The notes beneath the pieces were generated by a model that ran no database searches, was not told the origin of the DNA, and saw only the letters and a program-made list of their open reading frames with translations. A stretch of DNA of 64,000 nucleotides from Taenia hydatigena (taxonomy: Eukaryota > Platyhelminthes > Cestoda > Cyclophyllidea > Taeniidae): NCBI GenBank assembly GCA_036345935.2, contig JADWOT020000411.1:51001-115000 (forward strand). The letters run 5' to 3'. Below are positions 13,962 to 24,632 of this stretch, one piece after another. The position numbers and the translations under genes are program-made. Numbering within the stretch: position 1 is the first letter of the stretch; each line of letters starts with the position of its first letter.

Positions 13962-14165
13962 TGGAGGTCTGGAGACAAGCAGGAATCTACATTTCAACTT
14001 TGAAGCAAAATCAAATAGCATATTATTGCGAGTCCTGCAGTTAGCTTATTCGCTTAAACAGCCTTTTGTTTAGATAAAGCAGATAACTTATTTTGTAAAA
14101 TGAGCTTAAGTGCTCTACAAACTCTACCACGGCCTGTCTGATTTCTTTTTTTCGCCAACAAATAC
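13962..14165. other. Spacer of inverted repeat 1 (204 bp)
   Basis: Unique sequence between the two arms, with no inverted symmetry of its own beyond short matches and a T run near 14146-14152. It would be the loop of the fold-back. No gene is recognisable. Confidence 0.9.
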
Positions 14166-17100
14166 AGCTTAATGGTAGTGTTTTGTATTGACCGCAACAA
14201 GGTGAAGGCATGAATCCAACTTGGCGTTAAGTTGGTGAACATGAACTGCCGAAAATTTCCCATTGAGGATGGTCCCCACCACTTCCAATGTTCACTCTTC
14301 TGCTTCTGTTTTGACAAGTTTTCTTACCAATTGTAGTTTGCTGCACAATCCAGCCTAGTTTGACTTGATGAATCAGAGTGATAGGGGTAATCATCTCGAT
14401 TGGTTCTAGAACATGCTGTAGGTCTGTTGCGTGTTTTATGATGCTTAGTCCTCTTCAAGAGGAAGTCCGTGGCAAACGATTTCATTTCACAATGGTACAG
14501 CACTGTAGTGGTTGTAGGTGCCTCCGTTTATGACAGCTTATCTACACGCATGAACTTTTTGACTGATCATACATGGCTGGCCGACAAAGAATTCATAAGG
14601 TTGCGCAATGCAAATGGATCCTGACATTTGCGGACTGGCCCTGAATGTTTGCAATGACAGAAGCGACTGATCTCATGCCACTGTGCTTCCAAATACATAA
14701 AATGCAGGATCACCACACCTTTAAGTTCCAAAAGATGGGTGAAAGCAGGTTTTGTGCCACTCTTTTCAAAATGTTTTTGGTTAAACAGCATGATCTCATG
14801 AAGGGTAAGGCTCGTTCTCGCAGAGGCACAGTGTGACTCACGACTCTAGAGGCTACTCAACTCCTCCCACTTAGTCGACATTGCATTTGAGACAAAGTAG
14901 TTCAGTCTTCCATTATCGCCCATCGCTCGGCATATTCCATTTGGACATAAGACAGGACATAGTATTATATCACATGACTCGCCACACGTGCTGCTGCTCC
15001 ATTCGCCCGCACGTCAACGAGAAGGAATAAAAGACAATGTCGAGAGACGTGATCCTTCTACAGCGTCTTCGAAAGCACCTATTACCTATTTAGACAGACT
15101 AACCTCAAACATCCGGCTTCAGGGTGGTATGGCAAATAATGAAAGGGATAAATGGCAGACGTGTATTGTTGCTCATGGTTTGTAATCAAACAAGTCGTAT
15201 TGGGAGGCTTTGATCAAGGTGTGGGTGTCACTACATAAAAGGATTTTTTCTTGTAAACCTTCTCTCGCCTTCGGCGGATGGTTTTGCCTTGACACACTTG
15301 CAATGTACGATTTGAGCCCACCTCGTTCTGAAGTTCGGAGGGAAACGCTTCTAACCTGGCCTCGATTAGCGTGGGAGCTCTCATATAGACATCCACCTCA
15401 GCAGAGTAATACGTTGACACCAGTTCTGAAATAATAATTAAGGAGGAAGAATAGTGGCAAAAAATAGCCTAATGAGGAAATAGCCGTCATTTAACATCCT
15501 TATTTGACTGCGAGGCTCCTCAGGCGCCATCGAATCGGTCATTTGAAATATTCTACGCCATCAGTGGGTATGAAAGCTAGAATTACATCAATCGAAAAGC
15601 ATGAAATTACTCCCTAAGCACCTCCTTCCAGTTACTTGTTCGTGTTCTGCTGCTGTTGACGTAATAATGCACGAGTTTCATCTCGGGAATTTCTTCATCT
15701 TGCAGAATGGCTAGCTAACATCGTGGGCTCTAAGGTGGATAAATAAGAGCTGAGCGCAATAATCGTGTCTATCAAATTCAATAAACTAGCTGCGCAAGGT
15801 GTCCAACGTGTTGCTAAGGGGGCGATTGGAAGAAATTCACAGTGGACGACGGCATGCATAAACAACATTCAAAGCAAAGAGTCGTAATAAAAGGCATAGT
15901 ATATTCCAGATGTGCATTAGCTGCTCAAATGACATGGAAATCTCTCAAGCCCAAATCATGCACTGCAGCTGCTACTTGAAACGCTTATTTGAAATGCAAG
16001 AGTCCACTGCAGGTCAACATGGCCTGTGCCTTAACCACGGGAAAGAAATTAGTGACAGAAAAACACTTTCGTCAACTCTACCACCATGCACCACAGAGTT
16101 TAGCTAAGACTGCAAAACAGATAGGCTTCACCAGTTCAGAAGGTGGAAAAAAGGAGTTGGAAGCATCAAAATCGGCAACTTCAAAAGATGCTACAAAAAG
16201 GAATTTTAGTCTAAATGGTCATGGTTTCGGTCACCATGTCTCAAATATGCCATTGATGTCACAGGATTTTTTAACGAACCAGTAAACTAGTGTAGAAAAG
16301 CTAGAAGACCGAGTGGAAAGATTTAATTACGAAACCTGTTAAAATTAAAGGAGAATGCAAAAATCGACAGCTCTTAATGAATAGATAATAAACTGAGCTT
16401 CAGCCACAGACACAGGAAATAAAGCAAAGGCCTTGCGTTTAACCAGCCGTAGGAAACCAAAGTGCGAACATTGAGCCGACCCGTCTTGATTGTAGTCAGG
16501 TGTCTGTGTGACGTATTTCGTATCCAAATGTCAACTTTATGATGCTCAATTTATATGTTAACTTATTGTCTTTAAGTTTTTGATCGTATTTCGATTTACC
16601 TGATCGCCGATTTCATTTATTGCTCCCTTGGCTCAGCAATTCTTCATCCTCCGCTCAACGTGACCTTCATGTACCTACGGAAGGGAAATGGGATGCAATA
16701 AAGACAGTAGTCGACTGTCTGTTGGTGAAAGAACAGCAATTCTGGCTTTATCTTCCTGTTTCAGTAACGTCTGTGCAATCTGCAAACCCAAGATCATCGA
16801 CACCTCTGCATTCTCGCGCCACAGGATCGCACTCAGTGCACACGCAGGCAAAGATTCCCTCATAAATGTGCATTATCGTTGCGTCTCTAATAGCGTCTCC
16901 TTTTATCTAACTTATTTCCACCGCTTGCGAAATACCTGTCTCCGCGTCCCTATATTTCCACCGTCAATGAGTGGTTAGTCGAGCCTGTTGCTGAAGTAAT
17001 GGTCGTTTGCACTGCACATGAAAGCAGCATCACTACTGCTAATTACTCCGTTGCCAATGCTGTCTCTATGGTGCCTGTTGGTGTAGATCGTCCGTGTGGA

Positions 17101-17299
17101 GAAGAAAGTTGATGCGATTGAGGATGGCAAAGGTTACTTCGTTTTGTTACAAGTCGACCCGGCTTCTACCGGCTTGTTATTCTGCGGCAACACTGCCATC
17201 ACTTCATAAACGCCGTCCTTAGAATTAACAAGGCATTACGTTTAATGCGCCAAGAAGGAACACACTTGCATCTGATTGGCTTATGCAAAGGCGATCCGA
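14166..17299 (-). repeat. Right arm of giant inverted repeat 1 (about 3.1 kb)
   Basis: Reverse-complement partner of 10877-13961. The inner part (14166-16355) matches the left arm base for base in every segment I checked. The outer part (16356-17299) is diverged and keeps about 49 extra bases in two places (near 16376 and near 16735). The similarity ends abruptly after 17299. The outer part contains coding-like stretches on the plus strand near 16993-17200 in two frames, with no stop for 30-40 codons each but interrupted overall. I could not assign them to a family. Confidence 0.97.
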
Positions 17300-18299
17300 G
17301 ACGGTAGTTAGGTTCACTTGTGGTCCATTATCACTTTCATTTTTTTACGGCAGAATCCAACCAAGCTAAATTAATGCTATGGGATCTTGACAACTTGGCA
17401 CAGTCTACACATCGTAAGTTTGGTTTTCAGACACGGGAACAACGTTTCCCAAGATCGCAAGTGATCTCACAAATAAAATTCGACCCGTCATATGCTGTGC
17501 TACAGAGGGAACTTACGAATGAAAGCACAAATCGTGCAGCACCCGTTTTTGGCGCCTAGGCGATCCGACAGGATGGAAGGAACAACAAATGCCGAAGTGG
17601 GATGTTTAGTCTTTTTGTCGGCTTGCAATATGTCGAAATCATTTCAACCAGACACCAGCTAAAGGCTAAGAGGCATGAAAAGGCATTCAAGTCTTCTTTG
17701 GCTTTCCTAAAAATTTGTCTTAAACACAAATGCCAGTAACATCTAGGCATCATAGTGGCTAAGTATCCTATTTTTTATTACGATGGCGGTCAAGAAAATT
17801 GGATTTCGTCTCCAATGTCACTTGTCATCTTTTCATTGCAATTATGGCTTTAAGCGAAATCGTATTTTTGACATGATGTCATAAATCAAAAAGAATTATA
17901 GGGCGAAAATATCCATTTAAGCGAGTCGAAATTGCTGGGCTGATTCATAGTTAGGCAAGGGATTCTGCCATCGATGCAATTTAGCTATTCATTTGCATAC
18001 TGATGGTGAATTGTTGAGGCGTGAACTGTAGGTTGGCTATAAAACTTGTATCCCATAGTTCTGCTTAAAAGTTCTGGTGATTAATAAGTTAGTGTAGAGG
18101 ATCTGGAGTGCTTCTCACTTTAATTGATTACGACCACTCAAACAAGATATGATTTTAAGAATTTGTTCCAACTAGCAGTAAGGAATTAAAATGCAAATTT
18201 TAAGCCAGTTCGACTTGATTTTAATCGGGTGCTGGCATAATGCAATTCGGGCCCGAATGTCAACACTGTCTGCTGCTCATGCTGCTGCTCATGCTGCAG
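17300..18299. other. No recognisable gene; probably upstream intron of the CELF gene
   Basis: About 1 kb between inverted repeat 1 and the first CELF exon that I can support. No RRM motif or other conserved frame is visible. If the gene extends upstream, its earlier exons (RRM1 and RRM2) should lie outside this window or behind the inverted repeat, because I found no RNP motifs in 17300-18299. Confidence 0.45.
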
Positions 18300-18311
18300 C
18301 AGCAACAACAA
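18270..18311 (+). repeat. CTG/CAG-rich tandem tract at exon edge
   Basis: Two perfect copies of the 12-mer CTGCTGCTCATG (18270-18293) run into CTGCAGCAGCAACAACAA. The second half forms the start of the glutamine-rich CELF exon, and the CTG part serves as its pyrimidine-rich acceptor region. Confidence 0.85.
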
Positions 18312-18402
18312 TATCTTGCTACTGAGGTACTTCAAACCAACCAATTTTACCCGAGTTGGAATGTGCAACTTACAATGCCAGGCACTCCCTTTAACAGCGC
18401 AG
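18300..18402 (+). CDS. CELF: CELF linker exon, glutamine-rich
   Basis: The exon follows an acceptor at CTGCAG (18294-18299) and begins with four glutamine codons and YLATEV, then continues to PFNSA and one spare base. It ends before GTGAATTG. Its length (103 nt) leaves phase 1, which joins the next exon to give [11 protein letters not shown]. The glutamine/alanine-rich character fits the variable linker before RRM3. The linker is not conserved across the family, so the exon call rests on phase, splice sites and position. A second acceptor three bases later would serve equally well. Confidence 0.55.
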
Positions 18403-19078
18403 GTGAATTGTCGTTTGCCATCCTTTGCTGTGGAAATTATGCCTTTATAGCCATTCATCATCGTGCATTAATTTTAGCTACCCATCCACCTGTGTGCATC
18501 AATTCCCAGTTTGGGTATGGTGAGTTTGTGCTTCTCCTTTTATTTGCTCATATTTAAAAATGTTCTTGATGCATTATATTCTTTTGTCTTCAGTAGCAGT
18601 GGCTGCTCAATACGCCGCCCAAGTTGCAAGCACCCCTGATCACCAAGAATCCGTTGGACGGGAATCAGTGAGATGGGGCCCAAAAGGCTCCAACCTGTTC
18701 ATCATCCATATTCCTCAGGAATGTTTACACCATTTGGGCGAGTATTGAGTGTGAAGTTATTTTTGGACAGAACGACAGACCAAAGCAAGGGCTTTGGTAG
18801 GTACTCATGTTTAGTTAATTGTCCTTTATACAGCCACGTTCTCTGTTAACCGCGGTGTGTCCATTTTTACAGGTTTTGTCAGCTACGACAATACCGCCAG
18901 TGCGCAGAACGCGATCCGCGCAATGGATGGATATGCTTTGGGAGGGAAAAGATTGAAAGTTCAATTGAAGCGCCTTGAAGGTAGATCTTTTATAAGCCAC
19001 AAGTCGTAACGACTGTTATAACCCATGCTACTGTAATTCCAAGTGTTCTTTCCGTTTTTAGAAGACCATGAAGCATAA
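18300..19078 (+). CDS. CELF: 3' end of a CELF/Bruno-family RNA-binding protein gene (four exons, frame broken in RRM3)
   Basis: CELF/Bruno proteins bind GU-rich RNA and control alternative splicing, translation and mRNA decay; they have two N-terminal RRMs, a long linker and a C-terminal RRM3. Four exons can be read here: 18300-18402 (linker, glutamine-rich), 18594-18796 and 18873-18980 (RRM3), and 19062-19078 (last codons and stop). The three introns are 191, 76 and 81 bp, all GT-AG, and all exon phases agree. RRM3 shows [41 protein letters not shown] (the RNP1 motif) and [16 protein letters not shown]. Between the PQ and MF blocks about eight residues (helix alpha-1) are absent and the frame shifts. 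Family identity is very secure. Whether the gene works, or the gap is an assembly error, cannot be decided here. Confidence 0.9.
18594..18796 (+). CDS. CELF: CELF exon with first half of RRM3, 25 bp short
   Basis: Acceptor TTTTGTCTTCAG and donor G/GTAGGT are clear. The first frame reads through the linker end to [14 protein letters not shown] (beta-1 with RNP2, LFIIHI). The second part reads [17 protein letters not shown] and TTDQSKGFG, in a different frame. In CELF proteins these blocks are separated by a glutamate and about eight residues of helix alpha-1. Here only GA remains between CAG and ATG (18719-18720). The exon is 203 nt; with the flanking phases a whole number of codons would need 228 nt, so exactly 25 nt appear to be missing. 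Read straight through, the first frame meets a stop at 18746-18748. Confidence 0.92.
18873..18980 (+). CDS. CELF: CELF exon with second half of RRM3
   Basis: This exon follows CCATTTTTACAG and completes the RNP1 motif KGFGFVSY across the intron. It then has [27 protein letters not shown] and RLE, which is helix alpha-2 and the last strand of RRM3. [17 protein letters not shown] is diagnostic for CELF/Bruno proteins ([17 protein letters not shown] in vertebrate CELF). It ends at GAAG before GTAGAT. It is open and in phase with both neighbours, and carries no damage. Confidence 0.96.
19062..19078 (+). CDS. CELF: CELF last coding exon and stop
   Basis: After an 81 bp intron ending in TTTCCGTTTTTAG, the codons read on from the previous exon as E-E-D-H-E-A followed by TAA at 19076-19078. 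CELF proteins usually end a few residues after the RRM3 KRSK segment, so a very short tail is expected. The exon is tiny, so the call rests on the acceptor, the phase and the family pattern. Confidence 0.75.
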
Positions 19079-22000
19079 GGTGCCTCGCCCTTGGACAATT
19101 TTACAGCACACCATGGTAGTCTATCCGATTTTAAAATGGTTAATGCGCTCAAAGATGAGTAAGCTATTGCGTTGTTAGTGCTTTGATCCATGACGCTCAG
19201 TTTTGAAAAGAGTAACACAGGCTGCTGCAAGTGTATCATAGTGTTTTGGATGTCGCTACTCGGTGTTTGTCTAAGCACTACCTGATGTAGTGTATTTTTG
19301 CCATTGCCAGTGTTGATTGTACCATTTCCTATGCTCTCGCTGTGCTGCATAACTGTTATTTATCGGAATTTTGGGTGACTGCTTTGATAGCTTCGCTCAC
19401 TTTTGTGTAAGAAACGCAGCTTTCGCATTGAGAGTTATGCCCTGCATAGATTTTAAATATGACTTTACGCATATTTAGTTTACTGCAACGAGCCGCGTAG
19501 TCAAGTGCGTCAGCACTTTTTCTCCCTTACTTCCGAATGCGCTAATTTGCACAAACACTTACATTTAGACACGCGCTGCATGGCACTATTTTCAATTTTT
19601 TCGTTTCTTATAATGCAATCCTTTTATTGTTTTAGATGACCAGTTCCTTTGTATCAATCGTCATGCTTATGTGAGATCTAATGTTTTCCTTCAATAAATA
19701 TTTTGCTTTAATAATTCTTAAATTTTGTGATAAGGTTGCGAAAAGATATGCTTTTTCATAGCATGTTTATTAACTTTAAACATGAGCTGAGATTTACAAC
19801 GGGAATAATGGAAGCTAAGAAGGAAGGTTGCAAAATTTATGCTTGCTCTGAATTATCAATCAGTGTGAAAACAACTTGTTAGTTATCCTCTGTAAATATT
19901 ACATGAAAACGAATTGCGAGTTAAGGATTAATAATTGGAATGAAGGTGGAATTTTCTTTGTTACAAAGAATAGAGAGCATTTCTGTATGAGGTGCATTTA
20001 TCAAATGCAAGGTATTGTCTCCGGGTCTTGTGTCGTGATTTCGTCTATTATTTTGGTATTTTACGCAACTTCTAGTCTTTTGAATGATTAGTCAGATCTA
20101 ATCAACAGTACCGTGTACTGCGCCCATAATGCGGAGTTTGACGCATGGATGGAATCGGCTGCAAACAAATGTTCGGGTCGTCACTGCAGCGTTTGGGTTG
20201 TGCCGTGACTCACCCTACATGTAGTTTCGCTGCACAATGGCTTTGGCTAAGATCGCTTTCTATGGATTAAATCGGAGAATTGTGCAACCTGGTGCTTGAC
20301 TTTGCATTCATAATCACCACTGTAAGAACCACTGTCGCTGGTGGGTTTGTGCGGTCTGTTATCGATGGTGCTGACGGTACGTCAGGTTGGACAGGCTTTG
20401 ATTACCATCAGTCAACGATAGCGATGCAAGCAGTTAGCATGAGTCAATGCATAGCATCTTAATTTATGCCATGTTGAATGGGCAAGAAATGCGTGGCTGT
20501 AGGAGTAGAGCAGTTAATATTTCCGATACGGTTAGTCTTGTCGATGTTAGCAACTTGAGATTGGTGATCTCTTAGAGGTTGGACATAGTCAAGGCATCAA
20601 TTGCTAAGACCTTAGAGTTAGGGTTAGAGGCATCGTTTCTTTGTACCGTGAGACGTGAGACGACCTTTACGCGACCCCATCTGAACTTATAAGCTATCAG
20701 AGTCTGTGGACATCTGCGCCATTGTCCGTTTCGGTAGCTGCATTCCTCTATCTCATATCAGGATTCGGGTAAAGAACTACTCGACTTGCGGACAGCGAAC
20801 TTTAAGGTGAAGGCATGAAAGGTGGCACAAGCCCACTTGTTGTAGCAGACTGATTCTCCTCCTTAGCATATCAGAATGCGTCACTCACTTAATGATTCAG
20901 TAGTGGGACAAAATATAGGCTTGTTTGACCCCATGTAATGAGAGCACTGGGCAAATTCAAAACCGACTCTTAGCTGTAAAGCTATTTTTTCAATTATCTT
21001 CCAATAGCTTGAGTCTTCGCTGCATCATTGAGTGCAAAAGTGAATGTAAAGACAGCTTAAGATGACCATGCTGCTTAAAGTATCACAACAAACGAGATGA
21101 TATAGTGAAATGTCAAAAAGCTAGTAGACTTTCATATCGACGTATCTGGTCCATCTTTAGATATTTACGTCGCTGACGGTTCTGTGTAAAGGCAAAAGTG
21201 AAGGGAAACGAAGCTGTAAGCGGGATGCCATTTAAAATCTAAACTGGCCTTAAAGCACTATGTGTAAGGTATTCAGCTCATTTGCCGCAATCGTGGACTT
21301 TTCCCCATTGACTTAATTGATGCAGTTAGTAAATGGCGGCATCGCACAAAGCACTTGTGGCATAATCTAGGACTTTCCTTCGGTATTCTGTAATATTACG
21401 TCATTTAAAAATAAGTTTGAACAACAGCGATTGTAAATGAGTAAAATTTGCTATCGCATAATTTAGTTCAGCATTCTGAGGCACTGGCGTGGCATTACTA
21501 ACATGAGCGGCACATTTGGTAAGCGTTTTTTGATTGGTTGCTGCCCATTCTGACCAAAATGAAAAGTTGCGTTTTACTACCATTAATTGAAAGCCGTCAG
21601 TTTACTACAACGTAGGAACGCATAGCACAGGCTCTTAATAAGGCCAACGCGTAAATTTGGGATAAAAACATCTCCAACTCTTTGCCCAAAGCGACAGGGA
21701 TAATGTCATGGACTTTTGCTGTTTTGACAATGCAGGTAGCAAAGCATCATTCTTAATGTTGGCTAAAGCAAGAATGGGGACTAAGCAACTTCTTAGTTGT
21801 CAAATAGGCAAAATATAGCTAGTGATCGACGACAGTGAGATCAGCGGCATCTCTTCGCCGTCGTGTGTGTCTGCATGCGCTGTGACATGTTCGACCGATC
21901 GAAAAAGACAGGTTTGCAGATTAGACAGAAGAAGAGCTTTCCTTTTGCTTTCCTCTTTCTTTCTCTTTCCTGGAGGATTTACCTGCGCCACGATACCTAA

Positions 22001-24530
22001 TCACAGAAAAAAACATTTCCACACGCGCAAGTTGCTTTGCTGGTGCATTCGTAAAGAGACGGAGCTGGTACATGCTTTCTTACACTCTAAGCATCGAAAA
22101 ATCCTTCGCTCTTCCTCATTCACTTCATTACCATTCACTTCATCAAGAGGTGTAGAGAAGTAGACGATGTTGTTTTCATGCCGCTGTCATGCGGCTCAAT
22201 GTTACTTTTGCATGCTGCATAAGGCACGGTAAACCAGGTCTCGAAAAGCAGATAGTGGCAGCAACAGAAGTGATCAGAGATTTGCATATCGAATGCACTA
22301 GACTGCATTAATGGAAGGTAAAGATGGAGCTAGGATAATATGGCAGTGCAAGAGGTGACAAGCGGGTCATAAAGCTGCAAAACCGATTCAGGTCATGGGT
22401 ACAGCTTTTGGCTGAAAGAATGCGCAGACAGACCTGTCGCGAGGTTTTTGTCATTACATCCATTTGTATTCTGTAATATTAATGCCGAGCTAAATTGCAT
22501 TTTGCCTGTTTTTGCAAATTGTCATATTGACCTCCTGGTCAAAAAGATGCCACACATTCTAAACTAAACTTTTGCACCATGTTATTATTGCTGGTTAAAT
22601 TACGGTATTGTGCTGCGAATACTTGTAAGTGCGCCTAGAAGTGGGGCCAGAAGCAGTTCAGTTGTTTTTGTCTCACAGTAAACGGATAATCCGATAAAAT
22701 AAATCAAATTGGAGGCATAACTTGCCGGTCCAGTTTTCCTTATGGGACGTTGTAGGTCATGCTTGCATGGAAAGATGCATGTGTAGGCACATAACCAGGA
22801 TGTTTCGTTAAGAAGAATTTATTTTCGTTGGATAATCCGAAAGAAAAGCAACGCATTGCAATGCTCCCCTTGTACGTTGCCGCCTCCCTTTTTCTAACAC
22901 ATCCCACGAAGCTTTGATAAGTGGAGCTGAGCATATATCTAGGAGTAATGCCCACTACCGGTGTGGTTGTATACGTGTCTTGGAATATATTGTGCATCAC
23001 TATGGAAACACAGGATAGGGACTTAACGTAAAAAAGCTGTCGAGATCGTCTGTGGCTACTCTCTAAGGCTTGTGCTATGCTCTTCTTCGGAATAGTAACC
23101 CAGACACCGCTTGAAATGGATTTGACACTAGGCCACAGTGTCTTCGCAGCCAAGTGGGCAAAAATACGATCGAAACCATTTTACATCCATAACATCTCAA
23201 CTGACAACCTTAAAGTGGACCATCTCACCGTGAAAGTCAAGGAAACCGGTGATTGCTACCTTTCTCAAAGCATGGAGACATTCAATATAATTGTGAGCGA
23301 TGACATTTCTGTGTAGGTGTAACACCAATGTTGTTCGCTCTGTCAAGCGCATTGGGGTAGTGATTTATTTAACCTTGGGCAACATTCTGCAGCGGTTCGT
23401 TAAAAGCTTAATCACAAATAACAGAAAACAAAAAAGCGCTTTTGACGTTTTGAACTACAGATATGGGTGGGCTTTAGAGCGGAAAATGTCAAGTGTGGAC
23501 TTCAATGCCACCTTATTACTCCAAAAACATTTATAAATTGATGCAGCGTATTGAACAACTAAAGTACTAGAAAACTTTCCTTAGCGATATTCTACATGGC
23601 GCTCCTGCATTCATTGCGAAATTATGCTGTGCGTCTCAAGCAGGACATAAGGATACCGCAGTGTTTATTGTTTTGTGGTAAGCGCATTCCCCACCCTAGC
23701 TGAGCGGTGGGTTGAAGATTTAAATGCAGCAGACTGCCGTGCGGGAATATTGCCGTAAATTTACTTCCTTACCTTCTCAACTTCTCTATTTGATCTCGAG
23801 ACCTACCTGCATGCCCTTTTGGGCACTTTTTGAAGAGAAATACACAATTACATGATCAGAGATTAAAAACCTGTGCACGGGATTTCAGGCAAACCAAGCA
23901 CAGGGAATCTCACGGAGTGATTACACCCTTACGAATTGGCTTAGTTAAAATGCATGTAACCACGGTACACAACTACGGGTTTCGCCATTTACAGTGACCA
24001 CTGGTCGCTGTCTGATACTTTTTACATTGCATGTACTTATCTTGCCGGATTCCGACAGAATTTTCTCGAAATCATACCAACTAGTAAAGCTATGAAACTT
24101 TGGATTCGCTACTGAGGACTGAATCGTAGCCCTTGCAATAACATATGCATCACGATTCCCTATTCATCTGTGTGTCGAGTCGCCTTCACCAAGGTGTACT
24201 TTCGCCCAACCCTTGAAGCTAAATTGTGTGGCCCGTTAGATATGTCACGTTGTTGACGTCGCAGGTGTTCATTAATTCACATGGTCTCCTTTAAAATAAG
24301 TTTCTAATAAATTTTGATTCTTTTGCTCACATCAGAGGGATCTTGAAGGCTTTAACCTGTTCGTTTTCATCTCCTACAAGAGTGCATTGAATTGGACCTG
24401 ATGAACCGGCATTCGTCATTTTGACGGGTGATAAGTGTGAAAGTGTTTCTGGGCAGAACAACCAAGTAAAGCAGATGTGCGTACAAGATCAAATGCCTTA
24501 AAAATTTGCACGTTCTATTTTGAATGCAGT
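19079..24530. other. CELF 3' UTR then no recognisable gene
   Basis: The first 600 or so bases are probably CELF 3' UTR. The rest has open frames up to 137 codons (22740-23153, minus) with no motif I recognise. A short TTAGGGTTAG stretch near 20624-20634 is only two telomere-like units and is not a telomere. Confidence 0.45.
19693..19698 (+). promoter_or_regulatory. Possible polyadenylation signal of the CELF gene
   Basis: An AATAAA hexamer 615 bases after the CELF stop codon, on the coding strand, followed by T-rich sequence. It is the first canonical hexamer that I see downstream. The hexamer is common by chance in such A/T-rich DNA. Confidence 0.4.
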
Positions 24531-24632
24531 GTGTCTGTTCACAAAGCTGTAGGTGCACATGGTACGATACGTGCGACGGATGGATAGGCTTTGGGAGGGA
24601 AGAGTTTAAGGGTTCAGCTAAGGCTCCTAGCA
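24531..24632 (+). pseudogene. Decayed second copy of the CELF RRM3 exon
   Basis: Thirty-four codons align without a gap to the intact CELF exon at 18873-18980, about 5.7 kb upstream on the same strand. Eighteen residues are identical, including TIRA, DG, ALGGK and RVQLR (intact: AIRA, DG, ALGGK and KVQLK). The codon for the tyrosine after DG is TAG (24585-24587), and other consensus positions of RNP1 are lost. The matching first half of RRM3 is not visible upstream. It looks like a relic of an old tandem or dispersed duplication of at least this exon. Confidence 0.8.

Noticed and set aside
15989..16285. 98-codon open frame (and its mirror at 11842-12138) as a gene of inverted repeat 1
   Set aside because: Protein-like composition, but no family motif, no splice context and another open frame overlaps it. 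The arms are identical here, so conservation between them says nothing about selection.
10877..17299. Inverted repeat 1 as a pure sequencing hairpin artefact
   Set aside because: A missed-adapter artefact would give equal identity across the arms; here the outer 0.9 kb differ by many substitutions and indels. Artefactual expansion of the identical core alone is not excluded.
18715..18720. Hidden splice acceptor (TATTCCTCAG) that could explain the missing 25 bases in CELF
   Set aside because: There is no matching donor directly before it, and the coding blocks on both sides are contiguous parts of one RRM, so splicing would not supply the missing helix.
20624..20634. Telomere-like TTAGGG repeats
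   Set aside because: Only about two units, with no extended array.
22740..23153. Longest open frame in the window (137 codons, minus) as a gene
   Set aside because: No recognisable domain, no splice signals in a consistent phase, and a length reachable by chance in 64 kb of this composition.
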